Of a stretch of DNA of 64,000 nucleotides, positions 47,401 through 58,501 are shown in pieces. The notes below the pieces were generated by a model, which was given only the letters and a program-made list of their open reading frames with translations, was not told the DNA's origin and did not search any database. The stretch is from Bidens hawaiensis (Eukaryota; Streptophyta; Magnoliopsida; Asterales; Asteraceae): NCBI GenBank assembly GCA_021521415.1, contig JAIQDT010005480.1, forward strand, positions 140,504 to 204,503, given 5' to 3'. The translations under genes and the position numbers were made by a program. Each line of letters begins with the position of its first letter. The first letter of the stretch is position 1.

Positions 47401-47944
47401 TTCTTCCCTACTATCATGCCATACCTTTCTATATATATTTATATATATATTTATAAGTTTTGTACGTACATACATCATTCATTCATCATATACAACAATC
47501 ATATCATCATACCATCACCTGGCAGTACATGCAATATCCGAAGATCATTCACGCACCGACAAGCATTCATTCATACATAAATCATATAAGGCATACACTT
47601 ACCACTTAAGGTAAGTGTATTAACTGATCACATCGAGTATGCACACAGCCCCGATAACATAACAAGGAATGGGGCTAGAAACTCACCGGGATCCTGTTTC
47701 GCTCTCCGTTAATCGTTATCCCTTTCTTTAGTTGAGCTCTACTAACTGTATATGAGTTACACGTATCAATACTTGCCCTAATTTTATTTCAACCAAAATG
47801 GCTAAGTCTTGGTTTAATCTAATGGCCTTGTTTTAGATTACAATTTACTTAGAATATTTTATTCCTTAAACCCTAATATATTTGAATACAAGATATTTCA
47901 TTGTTTTAGTATTCTTTGTTTAGTATTCAAGTCTGTTCATGCAT

Positions 47945-48435
47945 ACTATCATATATAGGTATATAGTGCTCGGGTCACTCAACTCATTTGAATATATGCA
48001 TAAGGTATTTGTAACTGAATACCTCCTTATGTCCAAACCACACTTGTATTCGAATGAGCCTAGTGTAATCGAGTCACAACATGTATGCGAACGCAGCTTG
48101 TAATCGATTAGGCATTTTATGTGAACAAGTCCATTGTAATCTATTCAACATTGTAATCGAGCCGTCCAATTGTAATCGAATTAAGTTGGTGAAATTGAAC
48201 TATCTGGTTGTAATCGGGTAAGGACATGTAATCGAATACGTATATTGTAATCGAGTATTCCATTGTATTCTAATATATACTATGTGATCGAGTTATGCAA
48301 TGTAATAGAAAATCATATTGTATGCAACTTTAATCCATGTAATCAAGTATAAGATGTAATCGATATCTATAATTGTAATCGAATATAACATGTAATCTAA
48401 TGAGATGTAGACCACATGTACTCTAATAAGCTGAA
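47945..48435 (-). repeat. TGTAATCGA array in 3' LTR of A2
   Basis: At least thirteen irregularly spaced TGTAATCGA(A/G)T-like words, about 20-45 bp apart, in the transcribed leader of the LTR. Confidence 0.82.
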
Positions 48436-49153
48436 GATTACGGGTTTGGTCTCTAAATCATCCTTTTCATTTCGTTCTCGACCTTGCACTCTATTATGGT
48501 TTGGTATTAACTCATAAACATTTCCTTAACCGTTTTCGGCCAAAACTTGACCCGAGTGACCATAAAGCTTGGACCTTCATGGTCTAAAAACGTTCAAGCT
48601 AGATCTAGGGTTTTATTACGAGCTGTTCATAACTATAAGTTTGTTAAGTTCATTTTAATATCAAGTTTATAACTTTATGGTTTGTTTATACCCGATCTAC
48701 TCTAGGGTTTGGTCTCATTGCAAACCGTTCATAAAAACATTACCTTTACAGATAAAGAACGCACCTTTACTCGTTTTTAGGTTACGGTTTAGCTTGGTTA
48801 TGAAGTATAATCTTGTATCTTGCTTTTGTGTCCAAGATTTATCAAGAATCAAGGCTCGGTTGGTCTCGGATCTCCTTCCTCACTTACGCCGTGAATGAGA
48901 GTGTATGTGTGTTTTTTTTAGAGTGTGTAGAATACTTCGAGGATAAGAAATGAGGGTTTTAGGGTTTTCGAGAGGTTTAAGGGAGTATTATACTCTTTTA
49001 AGCCCATGGTCCTAAGGCCCATCCCATCCCTTATTCAATCTTTCCCCACCCAAGTCCATACTTCTTATTATATTTACTCTTGATTAAATATTAACACACG
49101 TTTCACAACATACATTTTCCTTTATTTATTATTATAATATTTAGGATGTTACA

Positions 49154-49169
49154 AGTCTTTCCCCCTTAA
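49154..49169 (-). other. Polypurine tract of A2
   Basis: In sense, TTAAGGGGGAAAGACT directly precedes the 3' LTR. Confidence 0.85.
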
Positions 49170-49196
49170 AGAGGTTTCGTCCCCGAAACCCAACTA

Positions 49197-52100
49197 TCAT
49201 CTAAACAAAGCAGAGTAAAACTTGTGCATCTCTTCCTCGACATCCCATGTGGCATCCGATCCCTTGTGGTGCTTCCATATCACTTTCACCAAGGGTATAA
49301 CATTATGACGAAGTTGCTTCTCCTTGCGGTCAACTATCTCCATCGGTTGCTCAATGTAGTTCAATTGTTCATCAACCTCAATGTCCATTAATGGCACATG
49401 AGATGTGTCATCAGCCATACATTTTCTCAAATGAGAAACATGGAAGGTTGAATGAATTCCTTCTAGCTCTTCAGGAAAATCTAGCTTATAAGCCACTTCA
49501 CCCATACGGTATATAATCTTAAACGGTCCAATGTACCTCGGATTCAACTTTCACCTCTTTCTAAAACGAAAGCTTCTTTTCCAAGGCGAGACCTTGAGCA
49601 TCACAATGTCACCAACGTTAAACTCAATCGGTCGTCGCCGCTTATCAGCATACGTCTTTTGCCGGTCTTGAGCAGCCTTCATTCTTTCCTTGATCTGATC
49701 GAAATTTGAAGAGGTTTCTTGAACATAATCCAAACTTCCCATCTCCTTCTGACCAATCTCTCCCCAACATACCGGAGTTCTACATCGTCTTCCAAACAAC
49801 ATCTCAAACGGTGGCATTCCGATACTTGAATGGTAGCTGTTGTTATAAGAGAACTCCGTCAGATGCAGATGATCATCCCAACATCCTCCAAAGTCTAATA
49901 CACAAGCACGTAGCATATCCTCAAGGGTTTGGATCGTCCTTTCAGACTGTCCATCTGTTTGAGGATGATACACAGTACTGACGTTCAATCTCGTTCCCAT
50001 AGCCTCATGGAAGTTCTTCCAGAATCTCGAAGTAAACCGAGTATCTCTATCGGACACGATCGATAACAGTGCTCCATGCTTATATAACCTCTTTGTTGAA
50101 CAAACTTGCTAACGCTTCTGACGAGACGGCCTCTCGTATACGCAGAAAGTGAGCACTCTTTGTCAAACGGTCCACTATCACCCAAATGGTATCATGATGC
50201 TTAACTGTACTAGGTAGCTTAGTTATGAAATCCATGGTGATGTGTTCCCATTTCCATTCTGTTATCTCCAACGGTTGCATCTTCCCATAAGGCTTCTGGT
50301 GCTCTGCTTTTACTTATAAACAAGTTAGGCAGTTACTGACATAATCTACTACATCATTCTTGATGTGTGTATAATGATGTTCTTTCTAAATGACCCACAA
50401 CTAAGCTTTAAATTTATTAAACGAAAATCTCAACGAATCCACACACAACCGGCAAGTGTACCGATCACTAATAGTATAGACCTAAGGAAGTCCGAGTATC
50501 GAACACAAGGACACTTGAAAACGTACTTAATACTTAACCATAAGTAAGACTCACCTAGAATAATATATTTTAAATAATTTTTAATTATTGACTACTTAAC
50601 CTAACTTAAATTAACTTAAAATACTTAAATTAAGAAAACTAGACGAAACTTTGAAAATAAGATTTATCAATGGAGAAAACGTCTACCAAGGTAAGAATCC
50701 TATTGAAGGTATAATAAGCTAATGGATTGTAGAATCTCACGACACCGGTTCCTAAGGATGACACAACTAAGGTTCACTCAAGAAAGCTAGATCACCTCTC
50801 GGTCTCACTAACAAACCCTAACCTACACTTAGTTGATTTTAAGAACTAATAGGGTAACGAATTGTTAAAGTTCTTTAATGCCGACTCTCCTCTCGGTCTT
50901 ACCGACACACTACCCTAATGGAGACGAATACTAAGCAACCAACGATAGAGGAACAATTTAGTTTAATTTAAATTAGGTCAACTAATCGCTCATAAACCCA
51001 AACCCGACAAGAACCGAACCCGCTCTCGCGCGATCCTAATCCTAACAAGTAAAAGCTATGAGACGACCCTACTTCCTATCACCTCTTGGTCTCTAAGAAG
51101 GTGTCTAACCGCTGATTTTAACTAATTAATATACCCAACTTAACCCTACGGTTGTACACCCCGGAAACAATCTCTAAACACAAAGTAAAGAGTTCAAACA
51201 AGCTAAAATCAACTAAAACTGATTCAATCAATCAACACAAGAGGTAACTGAGTATAATTAATCAAAACACAGCCACTAAACACAACCCAATTCAATGTTA
51301 AACCAAGCTTTTCATTAACAATTCAAGTCATGATGATCAACAATCCAAATTACTTACTAAAACCTAACAATAATCATCTAACCTAGGTAGAACTAACTAG
51401 TTTAGCCTAACATTATTTTTGGACAGCAGCATATATTCAAGTTAAACATCATAAACATCAACATAAACATAAGTAAACTCATTCAAGATTCAATAACAAT
51501 CAAACACAAGTCAATCTTCAAGTTACTTGCAAAACAATCCAAAGTAAAAGATCAAATTAACTAGTAAAGTATCTTGAACAAAAACACAAAGTTTATGAGT
51601 GATTACTTAATGATTATGGCTGAGATTATGATTGTAGATGATCCCTAGCTGTTGTACCAAGTTCTCCTTGATGTAAATCACCTTCTCCTAGCAGCAACTA
51701 AATCACCACAAAAGTTTTTTCTCTTCCCTTGGTTGCTGAAACTTGCGATCGGACCTGGTCTGTTATTAATATACTTTTTTTGTTGTTGTTTGCTGTTTTC
51801 CACGTGATATATATTGCCTAGATACAATATTAAGGGTTGTCTCAATTAAGGAGACAACCTTTAAGAACCAAGCTATCCACACAAACTAAAACTCTTTTGT
51901 ATTTATTTGTTATTGCTGCAAATCTTTGGCGATCGGAAATTTGAGGTGCTAGGGTGCTTAGGTTTTTTTTGTTTATAATATATTATATATTATACATGAT
52001 AGGCTTTCTTCTTGCGGGCTTGGGTCGGGCCTTGAGCTTTGGTTCTTCAAACATTGATCATAAAAGCCTCTTTTATCTTTCAAAACCCGAACCTTTCTCT

Positions 52101-52600
52101 TTTAAAACTCGTCACCTACACAAAATAGGAAACTTTGTAAAATCAAGTTAAAACGAATTAAAAGCATTATTTATTATATAAATTAGTAATAAAAAGATGT
52201 TAAAAAGGTATGGAAAATACGCGTGTTTTACAACACATCAATTCTTCTTTCTTGGCCACCAGTAGTCTCTCTTCAAATCTTGGTACATCCTCGTAGTTCC
52301 TGGATGAATTGAATACCTTGACTTTTGAGCTTCATCTAAGATTCGACCTCTCATATCTCCATGGCGTGGGATCTACATATGGTCAAACCTTGTTTTAACA
52401 CCATGTGTGTTTTCCATCAACTCGTCTTGCTAAATGAAAATCATTTCTTTCCTCACTAGCCCTTCATTTACTAGCACTTTTGACTGCACCTTGATGATTT
52501 CTTCAAATAGACTTTAGTTCATAATCAATTGGTATGACTTCACTGTTGCAATGACTTCCTCATTTTTACGACTTAGCGCGTCGGCGACCACATTAGCTTT
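49197..52600 (-). pseudogene. A2 integrase and chromodomain-like tail, split by T3
   Basis: The integrase inserts element cDNA into the host genome. The zinc-binding part ends in DLKRDYWWPR (about 52255-52285); it continues across T3 as KNDVVDYVSNCLTC and KAEHQKPYGKMQPL. The catalytic core follows: MDFITKLP with the first Asp (about 50230), SDRDTRF with the second Asp, and the Glu in [14 protein letters not shown]. ORFs 49551-50057 and 49197-49547 cover the core, the [14 protein letters not shown] block and RYIGPFKI, HVSHLRKC and VIPLVKVIWKHHKGSDATW of the C-terminal tail. Stops fall after TCL, after EVI and after FRKR. Confidence 0.88.
50361..52240 (-). mobile_element. Solo LTR T3 (T-like family) inside A2 integrase
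   Basis: 1,880 bp starting TGATGTGTGTATAATG and ending GTTTTACAACACATCA, with a perfect ATTCT duplication (50356-50360 and 52241-52245). Deleting it and one flank restores the integrase reading frame across the site. Early phrases (GGCAAGTGTACCGATC, CCTAAGGAAGTCCGAGTATC) align with the T2 LTR. It is younger than A2. Confidence 0.9.
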
Positions 52601-52613
52601 ACCAGGATAGTAT

Positions 52614-53195
52614 TTAATGTCGCAGTCGTAATCCTTTATCAATTCTAACCACCTTCTCTGCCTTATGTTCAATTCTTTTTTGCTCGAAGAAATACTTTAA
52701 ACTTTTATGATCCGTGTAAATGGTACACTTGGTACCATACAAATAATGTCTCCATATTTTTAAGGCTTGCAATACTGATTCGAGCTTTAAATCATGGGTC
52801 GGATAAGTACTCTTGTGAACTTTCAACTGTCTAGATGCATAAGCTATAACCTTTCCTCGTTGCATCAACACGCAACCTAACCCACGATGCGAAGCATCAG
52901 TACAAACAACCAAATCCTCGTCACCATCGGGTAAAGCAAGGATTGGAGCTTCGGTGAGTCTTTTCTTTAATTCCTCAAAAGCTTCTTCTTGAAACTTACC
53001 CCAACTGAGTACTACCGACTTTCGGGTCAAACCGGTAAACAGTGAGGCTATCTTGGAGAAGCCTTTAATGAATCTCCTATAGTAGCCAGCTAACCCTAAG
53101 AAGCTTCGTATGTCAGTTGGGTTCCGTACAGTCTTCCAATTTGTTATCGCCTCAATCTTAGCTGGGTCCACGGTAATTCCTTCAGGATTGATCAC
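52614..53195 (-). CDS. A2 reverse transcriptase C-terminus and RNase H
   Basis: A 193-codon open frame. It starts with the end of RT ([34 protein letters not shown]) and contains RNase H, which degrades the RNA template: [15 protein letters not shown] with the catalytic Asp, the [16 protein letters not shown] block with further acidic residues, and [10 protein letters not shown]. Part of a broken polyprotein, so not an independent gene. Confidence 0.85.
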   Translation of the reverse strand: MINPEGITVDPAKIEAITNWKTVRNPTDIRSFLGLAGYYRRFIKGFSKIASLFTGLTRKSVVLSWGKFQEEAFEELKKRLTEAPILALPDGDEDLVVCTDASHRGLGCVLMQRGKVIAYASRQLKVHKSTYPTHDLKLESVLQALKIWRHYLYGTKCTIYTDHKSLKYFFEQKRIEHKAEKVVRIDKGLRLRH

Positions 53196-53207
53196 GTGGC
53201 CTAGAAA

Positions 53208-53880
53208 TTACACTTCTCGCAAAAAGAAGGCGCATTTCGAAAACTTAGCGTACAACTTCTCTTCCTTCAGAACTTCCAACACTTCCCTCAGATGCTCAAC
53301 ATGATCAGACTCACTCTTTGAATAAATCAATATATCATCAATGAAGATGATAACTGACTTATCCAACATCGGCCGACACACCCTATTCATCATGTCCATA
53401 AATGCTGCGGGAGAATTCGTTAGACCAAATGACATCACGAGGAACTCGTAGTGTCAATACCACGTCCGAAACGTTGTCTTAGGGATGTCTGCCTCTTTCA
53501 CCTTTATCTGGTGGTAGCCTGATCTGTGATCTATCCGTGAGAACCAACTTTAACCTTGCAGTTGGTCAAACAGATCATCAATCCTTGGCAAAGGATATCT
53601 ATTCTTTACCATAAGCTTTTTCAACTCGTGATAGTCTATGCACATTCTCATACTTCCATCCTTCTTCTTCACAAACAACACTGGTGCGCCCCATGGGGAA
53701 AAACTTGGTTTATAAAACCTTTGTCGAGGAGTTCTTGCAGTTGGGACATCATTTATTTCATCTCAGACGGTGCTAGACGGTAAGGCGCTTTGGCGACAGG
53801 CTGGGCTCCTGGCAATAAATCTATCTGAAATTCTATCTCTCACTCTGGTGGCAACCCCGGAAGATCCTCAGGGAATACTT
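53208..53880 (-). pseudogene. A2 reverse transcriptase
   Basis: ORF 53438-53208 carries [18 protein letters not shown] and the catalytic FIDDILIYS (Y replaced by F, two Asp retained). Further right the frame is broken by stops but still shows [39 protein letters not shown] and [10 protein letters not shown] stop at about 53205 separates it from the RNase H frame. Confidence 0.85.
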
Positions 53881-54793
53881 ATGGGTAGTCTCGCATGATA
53901 GGAACATCTTTCATTTCTTTCGTCTCAGTTGTAATGTTGACAACATACCCCAGGTAGGCACCGCACCCTCGCCTTAACAAACCCTCGGCTTTTATCATCG
54001 AAATAACATTAAGCCGATAACTTTCTTTATCACCATAAACTGTCACCGCACTACCATCCACGGACTTTAACCTTATTATCCTACTCTTACACACTATCTG
54101 AGCTTCATACTCAAACAACCAATCCATTCCTAAAACCACATGGAACCCTCCTAAGGTCATAACATAAAAAGTAACAGGGAACTCATGTCCCTCGAACTCT
54201 ATCTTACAGTTCTTAACCATTTTCATTATTTTAACCGAGGTATCACTAGAGGTTTCTAGTATAAAAGTTTCAGACACTCGGAAACATTTCACTTTAGCTA
54301 ATCTACTAAATGGCATGGCTACGAAACTTTTGTTGGCACCTGAATAAAATAATATGGAAGCAGAAATACTGTTTACTAGAAACGTACATGTCACAACATC
54401 TGGAATTTGTTTGGCTTGCTCTTTGGTCAGCATGTAGGCTCTGGTCCTTGGCCTAGCTTGTTCAGTATCCTTCTTCCCACTACCTCCAGCTTCACCCTCG
54501 GTGCACTCCCTTGCCATATGACCCGTCTTACCACATTTATAACATGTGGTTTTCGCATTGCATTCGTTAGCATAGTGCCCCACCTTCCCACACTTATAGA
54601 AGGCATTTGTCCCAAGACTCCATTCTCCACCATGAGCCTTTCCACATTTGTGACACACATCCGAACCAGTACCCCACATGCACTCGCCACCGTGCATCTT
54701 TCCACATGTCTTGCATGTCTTTCTCTCCCAAACCTTCTGCTTCTTGTCCTTATGGTTCCATAACTGAGTACCTGATCGCTTGACAGGAGCCAC
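53879..54793 (-). CDS. A2 gag nucleocapsid (four Cys-rich repeats) and protease
   Basis: A 304-codon open frame, fragment of the gag-pol polyprotein. Four Cys-rich repeats: CKTCGKMHGGEC (residues 27-38), CHKCGKAHGGEW (47-58, last Cys lost), FYKCGKVGHYANEC (65-78, first Cys lost) and CYKCGKTGHMAREC (84-97), so only the last is a standard CX2CX4HX4C knuckle. The aspartic protease follows near residue 150 as LFYSGANKSF, where families of this type have DSGA: the catalytic Asp is Tyr. VVLGMDWL further on is the usual protease end. The frame stops at the RT boundary. Confidence 0.85.
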   Translation of the reverse strand: MAPVKRSGTQLWNHKDKKQKVWERKTCKTCGKMHGGECMWGTGSDVCHKCGKAHGGEWSLGTNAFYKCGKVGHYANECNAKTTCYKCGKTGHMARECTEGEAGGSGKKDTEQARPRTRAYMLTKEQAKQIPDVVTCTFLVNSISASILFYSGANKSFVAMPFSRLAKVKCFRVSETFILETSSDTSVKIMKMVKNCKIEFEGHEFPVTFYVMTLGGFHVVLGMDWLFEYEAQIVCKSRIIRLKSVDGSAVTVYGDKESYRLNVISMIKAEGLLRRGCGAYLGYVVNITTETKEMKDVPIMRDYP

Positions 54794-55685
54794 CTATTTC
54801 TTATCTTTCTTCTCTTCCACCACCACATCATCTGCCGACAAGTCGTCGTAAACCATTTCTGCGAGCCCTACAGCAGAATCAAAGGTAGCAGATCTACTAG
54901 CCTTGACCAAGACGCGAATATTCTGCGGCAGTCCCCTAATGTAATACTTGATCCGATTGGCTTCAGTGTTCACCATGTCTGGCACCAACCTAGACATGCG
55001 GTTGAGATCAGTGGTGTATTCGCGGTGTGTCATTTTACCCGCCTTCAGACTCAAGAACTTTATTTCAACCCTTTCAACCTCCGCGTCAGCACAAAACCTC
55101 TTTATCACCAATTCCTTCATATCATCCCACCTCATGGCCTTAATCTCCACATGGGTCTTCCTCTATTTCACACTTTCCCACCATTATATAGCTTCCTGAC
55201 CGAAGGATTAGGTAGCATAACCCACAGCTTGGTCAGGACGACATTCGTTAATTCGGATAACCTTGTCCATTGTGGTTATCCATTGAGTAGCGATTGCGTC
55301 TCCCAAACCAGTTAGCTTCGGCGGGTCGCAACCTTTGAATGACTTGTAGTTGCACCCACCTCGGCTTAACCACACTCGGGTCCTCCTTCTCTCTTACATC
55401 ATCTTTCTTACCCTTCTCTCCCGACCCTTCAGTAGTTCTTCCATGGCTTCTCGCAGACCCTTTAGGACTCAAGTTTTTCATAGCTATGGCTACAGCTTGA
55501 ACAATGGCTTCTTGGATTGCTGGGTCAAGTTGATACCCTTCGTTGTTGCTTGGGTTTCGCCCAGCTGCGCTTCCTTCCTCCCTAGTGTTAGAAGTTGATT
55601 CTACAGAAGGCTGTCAGACAATACGTGGCCTGCCACGACGTCCCGGGTGACCTCCTGCTCCAACTACTTGCCTAGCTCCAGTCAT
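54794..55685 (-). pseudogene. A2 gag (capsid region)
   Basis: Starts at ATG 55685 with MTGARQVV and a Gly/Arg-rich segment ending in a stop near 55615; the frame resumes around AIVQAVAIAMKNLS and is shifted again near 55375. ORF 55150-54794 holds the retrotransposon gag domain: MRWDDMKELVIKRFC, VEIKFLSLKAG, MTHREYTTDLNRMSRLVPD, RIKYYIRGLP. It ends in a stop immediately before the nucleocapsid frame. Confidence 0.8.
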
Positions 55686-56085
55686 CGTATTCTAGAAGGG
55701 AAAACACAAATGTCATCACTCAAGGAACTATTTAGTACAAGGATAGTAAGGGTAACAGGTAATAACAGTGGCCAGCTGTGATTAGCTGATCACGTTACTT
55801 TCTGTATCCTATAACTTCCCTTTATGAGTCTATTTGTGCTAAGTTCTACTTTTAGAAAGTTAATCAATCAAACAATCAATTAATCCAATCCCTAACATTC
55901 ACATATCCTTTCTTTTGCAATTAAGCTAACATTAACATACATTATTTAATCATACCTTTACCTTTACTGAGCTTGCTTGAGTGACACATGGTTTTCTTGA
56001 ACTGACATATTCTTTCTTTTCTTACTGTAATCCCATTCTTTATTCGAGTATAAGCATGTAGGATGCTTAATTCACTCGAAACTTT

Positions 56086-56097
56086 GCTCTGATACCA
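56086..56097 (-). other. Primer binding site of A2 (tRNA-iMet)
   Basis: In sense, TGGTATCAGAGC lies three bases after the 5' LTR end, a perfect match to the usual iMet-primed site. Confidence 0.92.
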
Positions 56098-56539
56098 ACT
56101 TGTAAGGCCCCGTTGCCGGTGACTCACTTTGGACGTTGGACTTACTCATAAACACAGTTCTAAATATCAGAGTTAATTAAAACTTTACATAGAATATAAA
56201 ACTTCAACCATAAAATGTTACATAACCTTCAAATCTTGTCTTAACAAACATTCAAGCCGTTTAAACATAAAACATAATCTTTAAAATAACATAACATTTC
56301 CTTTAGATGCCAGTATCTTCAATTCCATGTCATGTGTCTTCATCAAGCGTGCTGCCTCATCCTACTCACTTGCATGCATAGTAAAAGTCAGCTACGCTGA
56401 GTGAGTTCAAGTTAATCAATTAACTTACTTTTCGTACACATATACGTGGCCGAAGTTACGCATTACATACTTAACCTTTTCATCATTCTTCCATATACAT
56501 TCATAACTTTACATTATAAAGATCATTTCGCCCTACATA

Positions 56540-56700
56540 CCTAGGATATTATTAGGGTCTGGAGCCCTACATCCTCGGATATTATTAGGGTCCGGTCTCC
56601 CTTCTTCCTCGGATATTATTAGGGTCCAGTACCCTCCATCCTCGGATATTATTAGGGTTTGGTACCCTCCATTTTCGGATATTGTTAGGGTCTGGTCTCC
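56540..56700 (-). repeat. 33-bp repeats in 5' LTR of A2
   Basis: Five copies of CTCGGATATTATTAGGGTCC-type units, as in the 3' LTR. Confidence 0.8.
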
Positions 56701-57239
56701 CTTTCTTCCCTACTATCATGTCATACCTTTCTATATATATATATATATAATTATAAGTTTTGTACGTACATACATCATTCATTCATCATATACAACAATC
56801 ATATCATCAAACCATCACCTGGCAGTACATGCAATATCCGAAGATCATTCACACACTGACAAGCATTCGTTCATACATAAATCATATAAGGCATACACTT
56901 ACCACTTAAGGTAAGTGTATTAACTAATCACATCGAGCATGCACACAGCCCCGAAAACATAACAAGTAATGGGACTAGAAACTCACTTGGATCTTGTTTC
57001 GCTCTCCGTTAATCGTTATCCCTTTCTTTAATTGAGCTCTGCTAACTGTATATGAGTTATCAAAACTTGTCCTAATTGTATTTCAACCAAAATGGCTAAG
57101 TCTTGGGTTAATCTAATGGCCTTGTTTTAGATTATAGTTTACTTAGTATATTTTATTCCTTAAACTCTAATATATTTAAATACAAGGTATTCCATTGTTT
57201 TAGTATTTTTCTTTGGTATTTAAGTCTGTTCATGCATAC

Positions 57240-57725
57240 TATCATATATAGGTATATAGTGGTCGGGTCACTCAACTCTTTTGAATATATGCATAAGGTA
57301 TTTGTAACCGAATACCTCCATGTGTCCAAACCACACTTGTATTCGAATGAGCCTAGTGTAATCGAGTCACAACATGTATGCGAACATAGCTTGTTATCGA
57401 TTAGGCATTTTATGTGAACAAGTCCTTTGTAATCGATTCAATATTGTAATCGAGCCGTCCGATTGTAATCGAATTAAGTTGGTGAATTCGAGCTATCAAG
57501 TTGTAATCGGGTAAGGACATGTAATCGAATACGTATATTGTAATCGAGTATTCCATTGTATTCGAATATACTATGTGATCGAGTTATGAAATGTAATAGA
57601 AAATCATATTGTATGCGACTTTAATCCATGTAATTGAGTATAAGATGTAATCGATATCCATAATTGTAATCGAATATAACTTGTAATCGAATGAGTTGTA
57701 GACCACATGTACTCGAATAAGCTGA
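57240..57725 (-). repeat. TGTAATCGA array in 5' LTR of A2
   Basis: The same motif array as at 47945-48435; spacing agrees copy by copy, apart from point differences, so it predates the insertion. Confidence 0.82.
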
Positions 57726-58501
57726 AGGTTACGGGTTTGGTCTCTAAATCATCCTTTTCATTTTGTTCTCGACCTTGCACTCTATTATGGTTTGGTATTA
57801 ACTCATAAACGTTTCCTTAACCGTTCTCGGCCAAAACTTGACCCGAGTGACCATAAAGTTTGGACCTTTATGGTCCAAAAACGTCCAAGCTAGATCTAGG
57901 GTTTTATTACGAGCCGTTCATAACTATAAGTTCGTTAAGTTCATTTTAATATCAATTTTATAACTTTATGGTTCGTTTATACCCGTTCTACTCTAGGGTT
58001 TGGTCTCATGGTAAACCGTTCATAAAAGCATAACCTTTAAAGATAAAGAACGCACCTTTACTCGTTTTTAGGTTACGATTTAGCTTGGTTATGAAGTATA
58101 ATCTTTTATCTTGCTTGTGTGTCCAACATTTATCAAGAATCAAGGCTCGTTTGGTCTCGGATCTCCTTCCTCACTAACGGCCGTGAATGAGAGGGTATGT
58201 GTGTGTGTTTTAGAGTGTGTAGAATACTTGGAGGATAAGAAATGAGGGTTTAAGGGTTTTAGAGAGGTTTAATTGAGTATTTATTGTTCCAAAACGTGTT
58301 GTCTTGGACACGCAAACCGGCCCACGCCAGGCCGTCCCAGGCCCATGGACCTATGGCCCATCCCATCCCATCCCTTATTCAATTTTTCCCCACCCAAGTC
58401 CATACTCCTTATTATATTTACTTTTAATTAAATATTAACACACGTTTCACAACATAAATTCCCTTTATTTATTATTATAAAATTTAGGATGTTACACAAG
58501 A

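Larger units (their letters stand above)
46797..49153 (-). mobile_element. 3' LTR of A2
   Basis: 2,357 bp with termini TGTATGCCCCCG and TTTAGGATGTTACA. In sense order: TATA-like TATAATACTCCC near 48980, a TGTAATCGA array, then the 33-bp repeats and the TCAGCGTAGCTGA hairpin (about 47080-47100). Confidence 0.92.
46797..58496 (-). mobile_element. Full-length Ty3/gypsy chromovirus A2 (Tekay/Del-like), TSD CAAGA
   Basis: An 11.7-kb element on the minus strand with a perfect CAAGA duplication (46792-46796 and 58497-58501), two LTRs of about 2.4 kb, a tRNA-iMet PBS, a polypurine tract, and gag, protease, RT, RNase H, integrase and chromodomain-like remains in order. Long LTRs, iMet priming, Cys-rich gag repeats and an integrase tail with VKVIWKHHKG indicate the Tekay/Del clade. 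Frameshifts, stops, an altered protease site and solo LTR T3 within the integrase make it inactive. The two LTRs differ at many positions, so the insertion is not very recent. Confidence 0.93.
56101..58496 (-). mobile_element. 5' LTR of A2
   Basis: 2,396 bp with termini TGTAAGGCCCCG and TTTAGGATGTTACA. The leader array (about 57240-57725) uses TGTAATCGA as in the 3' LTR. At the promoter it differs: where the 3' LTR has AAGAGTATAATACTCCC, this copy has an extra ~60-bp GC-rich block and AACAATAAATACTC. Confidence 0.92.
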
